Below are positions 1 to 11,825 of a stretch of 64,000 nt of DNA, piece after piece. Numbering within the stretch: the first letter of the stretch is position 1; each line of letters starts with the position of its first letter. The stretch comes from Glutinoglossum americanum. Lineage: Eukaryota > Ascomycota > Geoglossomycetes > Geoglossales > Geoglossaceae. Under the pieces are notes generated by a model. It did not search any database. It saw nothing but the letters and a program-made list of their open reading frames with translations, and had not been told where the DNA came from. The stretch spans positions 62,001-126,000 of the forward strand of contig JAGHQL010000004.1 in NCBI GenBank assembly GCA_020080175.1. Reading direction: 5' to 3'. Position numbers and translations under genes: made by a program.

Positions 1-120
1 TTTGCGGGAATAACTAATCCCCTTATGGCATCGGCCGACTTTACGTCTCAGCATCACCCCTATCAGTCCTACTATGTTGCGCCAAACCAGCATCCTCACC
101 ACAATCACTACAACTTTTGA
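1..120 (+). CDS. 3' end of a gene cut by the window edge, product unknown
   Basis: Frame 1 is open from the first base to the TGA at 118-120 and gives 39 C-terminal residues rich in His, Tyr, Asn and Gln (ending HPHHNHYNF). This low-complexity composition is typical of the tail of fungal regulatory proteins, but the family cannot be recognised from so little. The stop is followed by an AT-rich 3' region, as expected for the end of a gene. An intron acceptor inside the 120 bases cannot be excluded. Confidence 0.55.
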   Translation, partial: FAGITNPLMASADFTSQHHPYQSYYVAPNQHPHHNHYNF

Positions 121-1287
121 TAGACTTAGCGAGTTCCAGTGACATCGGTAAATTTCTCTACAGATATCATTTACTAAAAATTTTAAAACTCTCAGAGTTC
201 TCTTTTTCAAAGAGAGTGAAAGGGGATATAACCTCCCTATATTCTGTATATCTGTCATTTCAGTTTGGGTAATTACGGACTGGTGGTCATATAAAAGCAC
301 TCGGCATTAGGTGCATGACACTCTTATTTTCCACTGTTGGTCGACTCGTTCTTATCTCTGTAGGGTATGTAGGTTATCGGCGGGTCAGCAATGACGTTGG
401 GCTTATTTAACGCATGAACGTGGCATGGCGCACGGGATGACTTGACACTTTCTTCGAGTGTTAATTACTACTTATTTTCATGAGCGAGTTCCTTTTCCCT
501 TTTTTGCTTGCGTAATGTCCAAATAATGATGTAGTAGCGCAGTTGTGTTGGCTGATCGGAATAGCCTGTATGAGTATATGAAACAGGGTACGGGTGGAAA
601 CTAATGGAGCACCTATTCGCAGCGTCTGGAAATTATCTGGGACGCTTCTAGTTTCCTTTCCTCTATCCTCTCGAGGGGTCTACGCAGCCGTACTCAGGCT
701 TGTATGATTATCTACACCTTGAAGATTCGATGTATCTATCATATTGATAATAAGATCTTAATTAGTACCAAATACAGGCCGCATTACTGATATCAAATCA
801 GAATCCTGTCTGCCTCATATCACGGATAGGGTCTTATGAATATAAAAGCTGCTTCCACCAAGGCCTCTTGCATTCCGATATGAGTTCGGGGGTATTCTAT
901 ATGCGAGGTCGATCTTATTATATGCCGCTTAAAACGCCATCCCTACCCCACCGATATCGATCGTATCGGCTTGACTAGGGATTTGAATCCCCTGTTTGAA
1001 CTACTGAGTCTGGTTGGGTAGGAGAAAGGGGGGGAGGTGTGGTGAATGAATTTGTTGTATGCATGCTGCGGCTGCCTAACCGGGTGTAAAGTGGTGTGAA
1101 CCATGGTTCGTTCGTTCATTCATATATCCATACCATCCATATACCCTGGACGGGCGAACAGCCGGACAGAGCCCATAACACTACCTACCATAAGGGGATC
1201 GGAAAAATTAAGTGCATTTTATCGCGGTACCCTCTCAAATTGTCCTATTAATGAAAGAAAAATAGGGGCTAAAAATATATATATATA
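121..1287. other. Intergenic, no gene recognised
   Basis: This stretch lies between the truncated + strand gene and the tRNA. It is AT-rich with many stops in all frames. Two good TATA boxes (TATAAAAG) face the + strand at 290-297 and 841-848, but no convincing reading frame follows either. A short AT run ends at the tRNA 3' end (about 1271-1288). The only short frame (1103-1306) has no coding character. Confidence 0.5.
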
Positions 1288-1384
1288 TGCCCACTTTGGG
1301 AGTTGAACCCAAGGCCTCGTCATATGCAGATCACGTGATTGAAACCTTTACGAGTGACGCGCTCTACCACTGAGCTAAGCGGGC
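1288..1384 (-). tRNA. tRNA-Thr (anticodon CGT), with intron
   Basis: The reverse complement folds as a complete tRNA. The acceptor stem GCCCGCT pairs with AGTGGGC (one G-U), with discriminator A. The D arm is TAGCTCAGTGGTAGAGCG. The anticodon stem CGTCA/TGACG encloses loop CTCGTAA with anticodon CGT at 1350-1352, and the T arm is TTGGG/TTCAACT/CCCAA. About 25 nt between the anticodon loop and the 3' half of its stem are an intron at the canonical position after base 37, so splicing by the tRNA endonuclease (see sen34 in this window) is required. The intron contains the palindrome ATCACGTGAT. Mature length is about 72 nt; CCA is not encoded. Confidence 0.93.
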
Positions 1385-2697
1385 ATTCATTAATACTAAT
1401 AGTCGTTATTGGCTTATATATATATGTATATATATAATTATTCCTGGCGAATTACCGCTTCCGGTTAGACTTGCCTCTTTGGGATTGGCGCCTCGCTTGC
1501 CGCATTTGTCGGTCACCGCGGCGCCACAACATAAAATCATCGCCATTTCCCACCTCTCTCGACCTTCGTCCTCGCCCATTTCCCACCTCCAACCCTGCCC
1601 TTAACGTTGCTCTCTGATGAGGCATTTTCTAAATTGGCGGTATTCATGCATGCATGCGCTGCCCCGCTCCTCCCTCCATTTCCCTGTGTCTTAGGCTAAC
1701 GGACAAGCATAGGGCTCCTTCGAATTATGACTTCGAATTCCCACTAGCCAGTAAATCTCTAGGATCGCGACTCATCTGATGCACCATGAATACTCTTTGG
1801 CTCAGCTTGTCACGTGTGAGCTTGCTTCGAACGAGAAGCCTTAACCAAAAGTTTTGATTTTGCATTTTTGCTCTAACGCAGCAGCGGCCTAATTCCCATG
1901 CGGAAACAGATGTAATTCTGAGAGCGCGATAGATCTTTATAAATCAATGGAATAGAGAGAATAACTCAGTTAGGAAATGTCCAAGTACAAGTTCTACATT
2001 TCAAGTTTCATCAGAACAAAGCTTATCCTCACGCTATACTTAGATTGGAGGCCAACCCACTCAATGGCTAGATGTAGCCTTTCAAAATTGCGCTCACAAA
2101 GCTTATCCTTCCCATGGTCCAGCGCAGCAACAAGACGAACTGAGAGAAGCTGGCGGAGCTTAAGTCCATCACCGCCCGTTGACATTTGCCGGTGTCAGAG
2201 AGCTCGCCGTACACGAGGGTTGGCGGAGATCAGGGTGGTGCCTTCGTACGACAATTGCCATTCCCAATGTTACCAATTCCTGGGTGTCATGCCACGAATC
2301 CGTATGGAGCACGAGCCCGCCATGAGACTCCTGGAAAGGACGCGTGAGGTTAGGTGGATGAACTTTTGCACATCTGCGGTTGCTAGCGGGGAACCCTTGT
2401 CGCTCCAACGTCACGGTGGAAACACCTCAAAAAACGGCAGCAACAACCGCCATTTTCGGAGGCCTTTTCATCACGAATACCATTTAGGATATATAAAGCA
2501 CAACTCGCTAGGCTTTGTGATGACATAATGAATTGTCCAACTTGGGTAGGGAATCATATATTTTGCATTTTCGATAAGGACAAGGAAGAGCTGAGCCTAA
2601 GGGCTAAACATCCTATATGGTATCTATTTCTGTGGGAGAGGAAAAAATTGAAAACGGGAGTCCTCCCGTTCCGTAGGAGGCGAGCTTCTTGCTCCCA
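1385..2697. other. Intergenic, no supported gene
   Basis: This stretch separates the tRNA from the 3' end of pop4. It holds an AT microsatellite near 1415-1437, a CACGTG at 1811-1816 and pyrimidine-rich stretches. An ATG-initiated 183-codon frame (1977-2528, +) and overlapping minus-strand frames exist, but none shows a recognisable domain, codon bias or splice architecture, so no gene is called. Confidence 0.45.
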
Positions 2698-3471
2698 TCA
2701 TAAGTCATCCAAGTTACGCTGCTTAAATTTCTTGCTCGCTCGATCTGTAGACCGGTACTCAAACTGTGAGCCGTGTAGCTCAAACACTAGGTTACGAGGC
2801 TCCAAGGCGTCTTCACCCGGCTGCTCAGGAGTCGGAATCTCGAAGCGGAATACCGCGTGTTCTTTCGGGATACCTAGCGACTGGTCAATCACCTTTAGTG
2901 GTATTGGATCCCTATAGGAGTGAAGGCGGAGGAATAGACTACTCTTGACCACATCCTTCCTCGTGACAATCTCAAACATGAACCTCGTATCCTTAACTAC
3001 AATCCCCTTAATCCCAACCCTGCTCACGCATCTACACCTCACGACCTCCACCTCAGCCCCCACAAACTCCGCACTCACGAGTTTTGCGACCACCGCAGGG
3101 GTCACGGGCACCTGTCCCCCAAGAAGCTCTTGCATATACCCCACCCACATCTGATGTAGAGGTTCGTAGATGTTGTATTTGCGAGCTGAGGCAGGGATCT
3201 CGTGGACGCGGAGTAGACGCTTTTCTTTTGCGGAGAGAGGTTTAGGCTTTTGGTGAGCACGATGGAGAGAGAGTTGGCGGGCTTTAGCGCGTGCCTGTTG
3301 GCGGTGGGAGCGGGCGTCGGTGGCAGTTTTGGGATCAGCATCTGTAGGTTGGAGGAGGAGTGGGCGATGGAGGACTTTGTCGGTGAAGATTCGGTCAGCG
3401 TCTGCGGAGGGGAAAGCTTTGTTGAGGAGTGTGCGGGCGATTGGGGGTGGCTTCTGAGGGGTAGTAGCCAT
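2698..3471 (-). CDS. pop4: RNase P/MRP protein subunit POP4 (Rpp29 family)
   Basis: Single-exon gene of 257 residues. It encodes the Rpp29/Pop4 subunit of nuclear RNase P and RNase MRP, which binds the catalytic RNA during 5' maturation of tRNA and rRNA processing. The N-terminal third is a basic, variable extension. The Rpp29 Sm-like beta-barrel core covers the C-terminal half, with the typical YEPLHQMWVGYMQELLG lead-in, the AEFVGAEVEVVRCRCVSRVG strand region and the GIVVKDTRFMFEIVT block. The start is placed at MATTPQK (GCCATGG-like context). An in-frame upstream ATG at 3567 would add 32 residues with no family support. A TCACGTGA palindrome lies at 3534-3541, about 65 bp before the start. 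The gene is tail-to-tail with nothing; its promoter faces the tao3 3' end. Confidence 0.9.
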   Translation of the reverse strand: MATTPQKPPPIARTLLNKAFPSADADRIFTDKVLHRPLLLQPTDADPKTATDARSHRQQARAKARQLSLHRAHQKPKPLSAKEKRLLRVHEIPASARKYNIYEPLHQMWVGYMQELLGGQVPVTPAVVAKLVSAEFVGAEVEVVRCRCVSRVGIKGIVVKDTRFMFEIVTRKDVVKSSLFLRLHSYRDPIPLKVIDQSLGIPKEHAVFRFEIPTPEQPGEDALEPRNLVFELHGSQFEYRSTDRASKKFKQRNLDDL

Positions 3472-4091
3472 CGTTGTGGATTGTTGTGGAGATGGCCTTG
3501 GGAAAGGGTGCCCTGCGGATGATTCGAGATGCGTCACGTGAAGATAAAAGGCGGTCGATAGGATCAACGTTTTCCCTGAGGTAATTCTCTATTCTAACCA
3601 ATTATTAACCGATTCCGTGGTGTCCCTTGGGATAATGTCTCAGCCCGAAGCTTTCAAGCTACACAAGTGATTTGTTACTTGGATCATTGTGAGTGATGAG
3701 CTACTAGGGCTAAGCTGTGAGTCGCCTTCGGGTATATTAATGCCATTTTTTCTTGAGATGATTTCTTAAATGCCCCACGGGATTCAATTTATTTACCCGG
3801 ATATCACAAAAAGGCTTACCAAAACACCACGTAAATCAGTGCGCAGAACAGTACTGGCGTTATAAGTCGCGAATGTTGAGGAGAAACCCTTATAGCCACA
3901 GGAACCCTCCTGAGGGCCACTATTTCGTCATAGTGTATATGTTCAGGATAAACGCCCCATGGCCTTGGGCAGACTCCCAGTACCCCTGCTTTATCACGGA
4001 GCACATGTTCGGGAGGGACCCCCATAACCATAAGCCATCTCTAGGGACTACCTCTGTGTCGGGGTGCATATATCCAAGAGAGACACCCAAG
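3472..4091. other. pop4 promoter and tao3 3' region
   Basis: These 620 bp lie between the pop4 start and the tao3 stop, both on the minus strand. The part next to pop4 carries the TCACGTGA element at 3534-3541. The part next to tao3 is taken up by the degenerate tandem repeat listed separately. Confidence 0.6.
3825..4090. repeat. Degenerate ~66-bp tandem repeat in the tao3 3' region
   Basis: At least three full units start near 3891, 3958 and 4023, with an older copy before them (about 3825-3890). Aligned end to end, each unit shows a cat..cc start, a central tcatagtg/tcacggag/tcggggtg block, then atatgttcagga / acatgttcggga / atatatccaaga, and ends in ccc. The period is 65-67 bp. The array begins 1-2 bases beyond the tao3 stop codon, so it lies in the 3' UTR. 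Read on the minus strand, two units give 22-residue peptide repeats (GVPPEHV..., GVYPEHI...), but stops and frame changes interrupt any longer frame. The units are strongly diverged. Confidence 0.6.
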
Positions 4092-7000
4092 TCAGTTAGA
4101 TGGTGATTGCCCCTGGTTGTGCAGGTAATAATCAGGGACCTTCGGCGATTTTGGCACCAGGGAGGATGCATTCTTCTCTGCTCGAAGTAGGTCTCTTTGT
4201 CTTTCTTTCTCCTTACTACCACCCCCCGTGAGTCTTCGCATGCCTAACCTCGTGCCTTGTGCCAACGGACGGATCATATTCTCTAGGAAGAAGGAACTTT
4301 CATGAGTTCCTCCCGGAGCCACTGCGTGTTCTTCTTCCTCAGAAAGCGCTTCTTCAATGTCGTCCTCATCATCGGATAGATACTCAATTCCTGTTGACGT
4401 ATGGAAATTTGGAGACGTCAGTGACCGCGATTGGAGTCCAGGCCCCAGCCGAGGCACAGGAGGTGCAGTGAAAGCTGTAGGGGTCATGACACCTGGGTCG
4501 CGCGGTGGAGGGGTTCTTAGATCTGTAAAGCCAGTCTGGAACGAAGTTACGCTTGCGGTTCTTGCTAAGGACTTGTGTAGGATGGGTAGAGTCTGCTGGT
4601 CATATAATTGGGCGCCAGCATCCACGGGTACTGAGAAGCTAGTGCAATCTTGTTGTGATCCATGGCTCTGATTCTGTTCCGCCAAATGGTCATCAAAGAA
4701 ATTGTCTAAGCTGTCCAGTTTCATGACTAACTCGCCCATATTTCCATCTCCCCGGCCTTCGTCGGACATCATCGTGCCAGTCCTGTCCTGGAAGCCGCTG
4801 TATCCATAGGGGAAATCTTCATGGTGGAATTCTACATCAGACGTCGCGGGGGGGTTGTCGTCTGCGGCCTCCGCATTTCCGCATGTATAAAAAACTGCAT
4901 GTACGTTGGCTCTAGTGGTTGCTGAGTGTATAGCTGGCATTGGGATAGACCATCCACTGTCTTCGGGGATGCCGAATAGGCTTTGGGTCCGTTCGTACTC
5001 TTTTCGGATGGCTCTGGATTGAGATCCTCCGGCCATGCTCATCCTGAGATGGTGCTTATCCATGGGGGTGCCGGACATCGTCATAATTTGATCTAGGACC
5101 TCTAGAGCCTTGGGGCAGAATTCTGTCTGCAGAAGCCTTAGCAAGGGCGAAATCAAATCGGGTCCGTGAGAAGCAATCTCGGATTTCCGCATATCAATGT
5201 CCGGAATTATCACGCACAGGAGCTGCATCGTTTTTAACTTGAACCAAGGCAGTCTATTAGTGAGTAGCCCCATAAGGAAGACGAGGATTTTTAGGTCCCA
5301 TTCCGGAAGATACGATTCACGGATCGCCGAAACAGACTGAGCGAGAAAGTCCTTGCTTGCACGATATCGCGAGTTCGCGAAGCCAGTAAATGCTCGAGAA
5401 ATCAAGGTACAGCCTTGTGCTTCAGCTACAGAGGCGAGTCTTTCGGCGCACTCGATACAATCCTTATCCTTATCCTCTTCGTCCATGGAATGAAGGAAGC
5501 GAGGGAGATTCGCCAGGACCGCAAATAAGAGCCGACTGTCATCTCCAACTAGTTCATTGCTTGGTAGCAAGATGAGTCTATCCATGATTCGTAAGCTTTT
5601 ATCGAAAGATACCGCAGATCTTAGCCCTTTGTATATAAGGGGCTGGAGTCCGTCAAAAGGGCCTTCCCATTTTGCCGGAAGACTATCCGCAAGTCCCTTA
5701 ACAGTCCCTGGATCGCCCAAGTCGAGCTTGTCCAGTAATTTCTGTAACATGGAGAGACTTTCGATAAATTCGCTTTCGTGGATGGTGTTAAGACAGGCAC
5801 AAGTACTCCAAAAAAGCTGAGGATATTGTAGTAGATCTGCAGGAACAAGCGCCCCAATGATCGTCTCGAGCGTTATCAAGATCTCCATGGAAAAAGTTTG
5901 TATATCAGTCTCGTCATCTGCGATGGTGTTCGATAGACGAGCTAGCATATCCGAGAGCATTGCCTGATCCAGAGATGTTAGTATGCACCTGAAGATCTGA
6001 AATGATCTGCAAGCTAGATGTCGCACTGAGCAAGAGGCTGCCCAGTTAAGGGCTGTTTTGCCCCATTGCTCCTTAATTCCCGGAAAAGCAATGGTAAAAA
6101 TATCGACAACTTGGACGGCCAGGAACATCATCGACCTTGGCACTTTGTTGCCACTACCATCATTCTCACTGTTTTCGTCATGAGCCCAGACGGTCTTGGA
6201 TTCATGTCGGCGAACAGACTCAATGAAGTCCTCTATTGCTTTCTTGTTCGGGATGGTACTCTCATCCTCGATTTTTGAGATGACGAGCTCGTGGATCAAA
6301 TGAATGAGCATTTCTCGCGCCTGGTCCTGGACCAAGGGGGTGTAGTGGTCCCACAAGACGAGAACGACCTGAAGAAGTAGAGGTACACTATCAGCGACAA
6401 GCTGGACAGGTGAAACCATAAGATCCACTAGAAGGATAAGGGAAAGCTGTCCAAGAGAAAAGCCAGCCTGCGATGTCGTTAGCGATTATAATCACTCATC
6501 CATGTATGTGGACTCTATTACCTGCTTATTCCCTATAGGTAGAGCAAGGTTCAAATCTGCAAGGTAGGGTAACTTTTGGGATTCTGGTGGAGGTACGCGC
6601 GGCTCTCGTTTCTCTTGTACCATGGCTTTTGGCGTTACCCGTAATAATAAAAACTCGACCACTTTCAACCCGGCTGGGGTACTTGATAGAAATACGACAA
6701 TTTGTTTGGCAAAGTCGACAAAGTTTTGTTCTCGCTTATCTAAACAGAGACTCATTATAAAATCAAGGACCAATTGAACATTTCCCGCGTGAGGGCCTGT
6801 TGCAAGGGCTTGCCAGAGCGCCTGAACCTCGTTGTGCAATGAATTGCTGAACTTGATGGTGATCTCAAATAGATTGGCAAGAAGCATATACGAGACTGCC
6901 GTTGGGCCGCCGTTTGGGTCTAGCTGTAGTTCGATAGTTTGTATCCAAGGTAGTATCACCGCTACCATATTTCGTTGGTGGTTTGGATCAAGGCTTTTGA

Positions 7001-10000
7001 AGTATTTCGTAAACTCAGAAAACACAAGGAAAGCCAGCTCTGGATGTTGCTTGGCCAGTCTCTTCGAGATCTCAAATTGCGCAAGCTTGTAAACAGCTGT
7101 GGTTTTATCTGAGATACTAATATCGAAATCCTGGACCTTTGAGCACTTCTGCTGGCGTTCTTCTAGGGTTCGGAGAAGAAGTGCAGACTTTGACCGTATT
7201 TCGCTTTTTTCGTTTCCGAGAGTAAAGAGAGCAGCACCCAAGACACTGCTGAATGGTAGTGGATAGTCCGGGTTCTCAATGAGGACCTCGGTAACGACTT
7301 CGAAGAAGCTTTCAAGAGCTTTTGGCGACTCTGCCATATAACACATCTGTATAGACCGTTCAAGTAGATGAGTAAACGACTTGTTATGAACCATTAAGTT
7401 TTTCAAAGCTCTGCGGCCGATCTTGTGCATTTTATCACTTGGAGTATTGAATATTGTGTCGATCCAGGACAGCATGCGTCGGACGTCAAAAGTTAAGTTA
7501 GATCTACTCTCCGTCGTTATACTTATGGGTCCACCCTATTGAGAGTTAGTTTTGATCACAAATGGTATAATTAGGCTTGACACTTACGCAGAGCGAAGCC
7601 ATGGCGCTCAATGCTGCAGTTCGGAGGCCTCTTTTTTCAATCTCCATAGCTGCAGACGCCCTTCCTCTGTCCCCATCTTTTTGCTGGTCAACGATAGATT
7701 GCTTTATGTTCTCTTCTCGTTGCTGGATCTGGTTCTGATTGGGACTGTAGCCGCACCATTCTTCCATGAGATGAAATGCTGATTTTCTTGCCTCGAATGG
7801 CATCCATCGGGAAGGATCTTTAGTCCGATTTATGCCTTCGAATAGCTCTTCCATCAATCCGCAGTAGTGTCGTCTAAGTTTTTGGTACTCCCAGTCATTC
7901 TGAACTTCGGCATCGTTTAGAAGGATTTTTAGATCTTTCGTATAAGTGACGAGGTTAGACAAAACCCAGTCATCATTGTAGACTTCCTCCTCGCGGAGGA
8001 AATGTGAAGTAAGCTTGTAGACATGAGCGATTTCTGTGCGCAGGCGATCCGTCCTGCGACTTCGTCGGGGACTGCTCGCCGTACGTTGGTGCATTCGTAT
8101 CCTTGCTTCATCGTTGCATTTGACCACCGCTGTTTGAAGAGACTCTAACAAAGTCTTGTAGAGGTTTACATTAATTGACCCAAGTGCGACAACCACGGCT
8201 TCCCGAATCCCGCTGTGCCCAGCCGATAATAGCGGAATTATATATCCGAAAAGGGATCTGGCAGAACTGATCCTTTCAGGACTCAGCTGGGAAGACTTTG
8301 ATCCCTTACGAGAATGCTGAACAACATGAATCGGGGGCTGTTGTTGACCTCCTGTATTTGTGAGAGTCGTACATGCGACTATCAGATAGAGCTTGTACTG
8401 CTCGATCATCACTTCTGGCGGTGTTCGGGTTGGCGTCGATCGGGCCCCAGATCGATTAGGCATCAAGTCAAACGGGGCATATTGCGCTCGCGAACTTTCT
8501 GTCAGTGCTAAGATGCCTCTCTGCATCTGCTGTAGTCTTGCGCAAACAATTTCGCGGCCTAATGTTACTGCAAATGGGCATCTCTCAAAACTGACCCGTA
8601 TCAAGTTAGGGAAGACTTTGAACCATAGAGTGGCGTCGTAAGAGTCATCGCTCCCGCAGAGTTCAATCAATGTATTCTGTGAATGGCTTCTACGCATCCC
8701 CCGCTGTAGCCTGCTCCTTTCCGCGACTGACAGGTGCTCATCGTTGAAATCCATCACTCGTATTGCATCTCCTTCCAGAATATGAATAATCCTGGTGTTG
8801 TCAGCGCCAAGAGCTGCATCAAATTCTGTGATTAGTCGCAGGACTGTGACAGCAAAAGTTCGCACGCGCCGTGATTGTGAGCAGAGGAAAAATAGCCCAT
8901 GGGACTCTAGCTCATCGACATACGCCCATATTCCGGACAAATCCAATTGTGCCCCACGATTTCCGCCGGCACTTTCTTCGATTGGCGTAGCAGCAGCTTC
9001 TTTGGATTTGTGCCGAATCTCTTCGATCCAAATTTGTAAAAGCTCCACATACAGCTTGAGGGTGTTCTCAATGTGGCCTGGTCCGAGCATACCGCCGTCT
9101 GACATAGTTGAATACCGGTCATCAAAATTGAAAATGAACCGTGCAAACCCAATAGTGACTTGTTGCGCATGCGCTTGCCGGGCTATCGATTTTAAAGACT
9201 GCGCTGAAGAGGTAGCAATATTGCTCTGCACGTGAGCTGTACCTGTGCACAGGAGATTGACCAAAGAATTGAAGGGAATATGAGCAGAAAGACACCGAGG
9301 CAATGCCTGGACGGCGACGTGGAGAAGATCGTAGAATCCTTGCTTCTGGTCTGCAAGCGTTTGATGGTCGTCCTTTCGGCTGAAGCTGAAGGTATCCGCT
9401 ATAGGGGTTTTTGGTGGCTGTGTGCTGAATTTCTCGTCAAGTACCGCTTGCCCGCCAAATGTGTTATCGCAGATAATAGTGATCTTTCCCAGAATCTCAC
9501 AGAATCTCGAGTAGTATTCCTTTGCCGTGTCTCCAAAGCCCGATGTTATCACAGGTCTAGACAGTCGTTCGCCCCGACCCTTCGCATCCGACGGAGTAGG
9601 TGATAATAGATGTGGAGTTAGGATGAGTGGGGATGTAGGTAGTTTCTCGATTAATGGTGCGCGCGCAAATGTCTGCGGGAACTGTGGTCTTCCCTCTTCG
9701 CCCTTTTCGAGATCCGCCATGATCGTTAGAAATGCTCTTATTCCAATCACCATTTTCTCAGGTTCTAATTGTTCGACCTTTAATTCCCTCCCTGATGCGA
9801 ATAATTCAGAATTGATCAAGGGAAAGACAATCGTTCTAAAGCAAAGGTCTTGATGCTTGAAGCCGATTATTCGGATGAGTTGTATCAAAGGGTCGGCAAC
9901 GGAGGGGTCCGTTGATACATAGGACTTCTTGCCCGCTGGAAATACTAGTTTAATAACATCCTCGAGCTTTTTGACGGTGATATTGAGGGTATCGGGGCAA

Positions 10001-11825
10001 CGGTACACGTAAGTCCATATTAGCCTACATATGGCCTGAAGTGCTGGGCCTCTAGTAATTCGGTCCTTGAGTTTCGATTGTAATGGTAGGGCAAACTGCA
10101 TCCATTGATTCGAAAAGACTTCTGATGGAGAACAACAGAGAATTATCGACATTAGTGGGAAGGCATCGAGCCAGTGTCTAGGCTTGACGACCATTTGTGA
10201 CAGTCTGGAGTTGACGAGATCGACGAACTGTCTCCACTTTGGTACATTGAGCTCGGCACGGGCAGTGGAGGCTATCGGAAGAAGTAGTTTTTCCAGAATC
10301 TGGCAATACGCATGCTTGATGCGCTGGCCGTGCGAGTTGACAAAGAATTTGCCGAGGGAAAGCATGAAGTCGCAAGATCGGTCCCAATCCTCCTCTGGAT
10401 ATATTTTAATACGCAAGTAACTCATTCCCATGATTACAAGCTCCATTCTTCCTTCAATCTCTTTGCTAGCAACCACCTTGGCGCCAAGGTCCTTCTCGGA
10501 TCTCTCTAGGTCAGCAAAGAATCTGTCGGATACGCTTTCAAAATTGATATCGCTCATCACTCCAAGCAGCTGTCCGAATAAAGTCCAGTTTGCCATACGG
10601 AGAGGAGACGCAGATAACTGCTCTGGGTCAGCTGCTCGTAATTGACCAAAAATAATGTCCTCCAACTTATCCGCCATTTCGGGAGTCACGCATGCTAATG
10701 TACTCTGTCCAATAATTTCTATCAAGACTCGGCAAAGCAGATATATTGATATCGTTGACTGCCGTTCGGATTGAGCGACTGCCCCTTGACGAGATAGCAG
10801 AGACATTGGTGGTGTGACGGTAACTGCGGCGTTACCTGATGCTGTTGGGTCTGAGAGCATTTGCAGTGGCTCGGTGTTCCGCCTTGGTAGCATATTACTG
10901 GTAGGAGGCATGCCTTTATGCTGAAGCATAATTGAGCGATTATTTTTCCGCAAGCTCGCAGGGCAACTTACCTGGTTCAGCTCCGTCCGAGCAGCGTTTG
11001 CCGCTTCGCTTTTGGCTTTGCGCCAGAACATAAGGGTGTCAATGAGAGGCTTCGGTTTCTGGCGAGCGATGTGGCCGAGTGCAGATATGAGCTGATCGAA
11101 GCTTGGATCTGCACCCGGCCCACATATTTCCTCAATGTGAGGCTCAGATCCCAGAGGGTTTGTGATGCACTGATTGATCTTCCGTTCAGCGTGGCCAAGG
11201 AACTAGTAACTGGTTGTAAGCCACATCCAAAGCCTAAAGCCTGGAAAACTGCACAACATACTGAATTAAACAATACGTGCAATGCATATTCTCCAACAGT
11301 CTTCTGTTCTGTCTGATGGTGATGACGTGAGTGCGAATGATGATGTCCATGCTCCCGTCTCGTCTTACCACCGGATTGCATTCGTTCCATCTTCTTTTGG
11401 GTGACCGTCCCATTGCTGCTTCCACCTGTAAGGGTCGAGCCTATCATGTTCGATGATGTTGATCCATTCGGTCGGCTGTGAAGTGATAGGCTCGATGGCA
11501 GTTCAGGAACCTCCATCTGTGTGGTATTTGTGCTGAAATCGGAAGCACTTCCACTTCCGGCACCAACAGCAGCTATAATTTCCGGGCTGAGTGGACTAAT
11601 GGCTGGAGAGGCAGCAAAACTGGCATTTCTAGAATGCTGTATGCCGTGGACAATGGAAGTCTGGCGGTGATGTCCATAGGACGCTGAGGGACGTCGTTCA
11701 ACGCCCCCTTCCAAGCCCGACCCTGCCCTGGAAGCGACCGCCACCCCAGCCTGTGGACGAGGGGATGACGCATTAATGGTATGGGGCGGTTGTACATTTG
11801 AAACAGGGGAGTTGACAGCGTTCAT
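4092..11825 (-). CDS. tao3: Cell morphogenesis protein TAO3/PAG1 (Furry/Mor2 family)
   Basis: The largest gene here, with five exons: 11825-11262, 11202-10972, 10920-7588, 7535-6522 and 6467-4092. All junctions are phase 0 with GT-AG ends, for 2,505 residues, a usual fungal length. The family (Furry, S. pombe Mor2, yeast Tao3) is a giant HEAT-like scaffold that activates the NDR/Cbk1/Orb6 kinase in the RAM/MOR network for polarised growth and cell separation. The N-terminal 170 residues are Ser/Pro-rich and low complexity with a His-rich run (about 158-171). The conserved part begins at KTVGEYALHVLF. Family-typical blocks follow, such as DQLISALGHIARQKPKPLIDT and TFDVRRMLSWIDTIFNTPSDKM, and the C-terminal domain AGFSLGQLSLILLVDLMVSPVQ opens the last exon. 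Intron 10921-10971 is 51 nt and stop-free, so its retention would keep the frame. Confidence 0.94.

Noticed and set aside
1977-2528. ATG-started 183-codon open frame on the + strand with overlapping minus-strand frames
   Set aside because: No recognisable domain, mixed composition with many Arg/Ser and no splice or promoter context. Open frames on both strands suggest chance.
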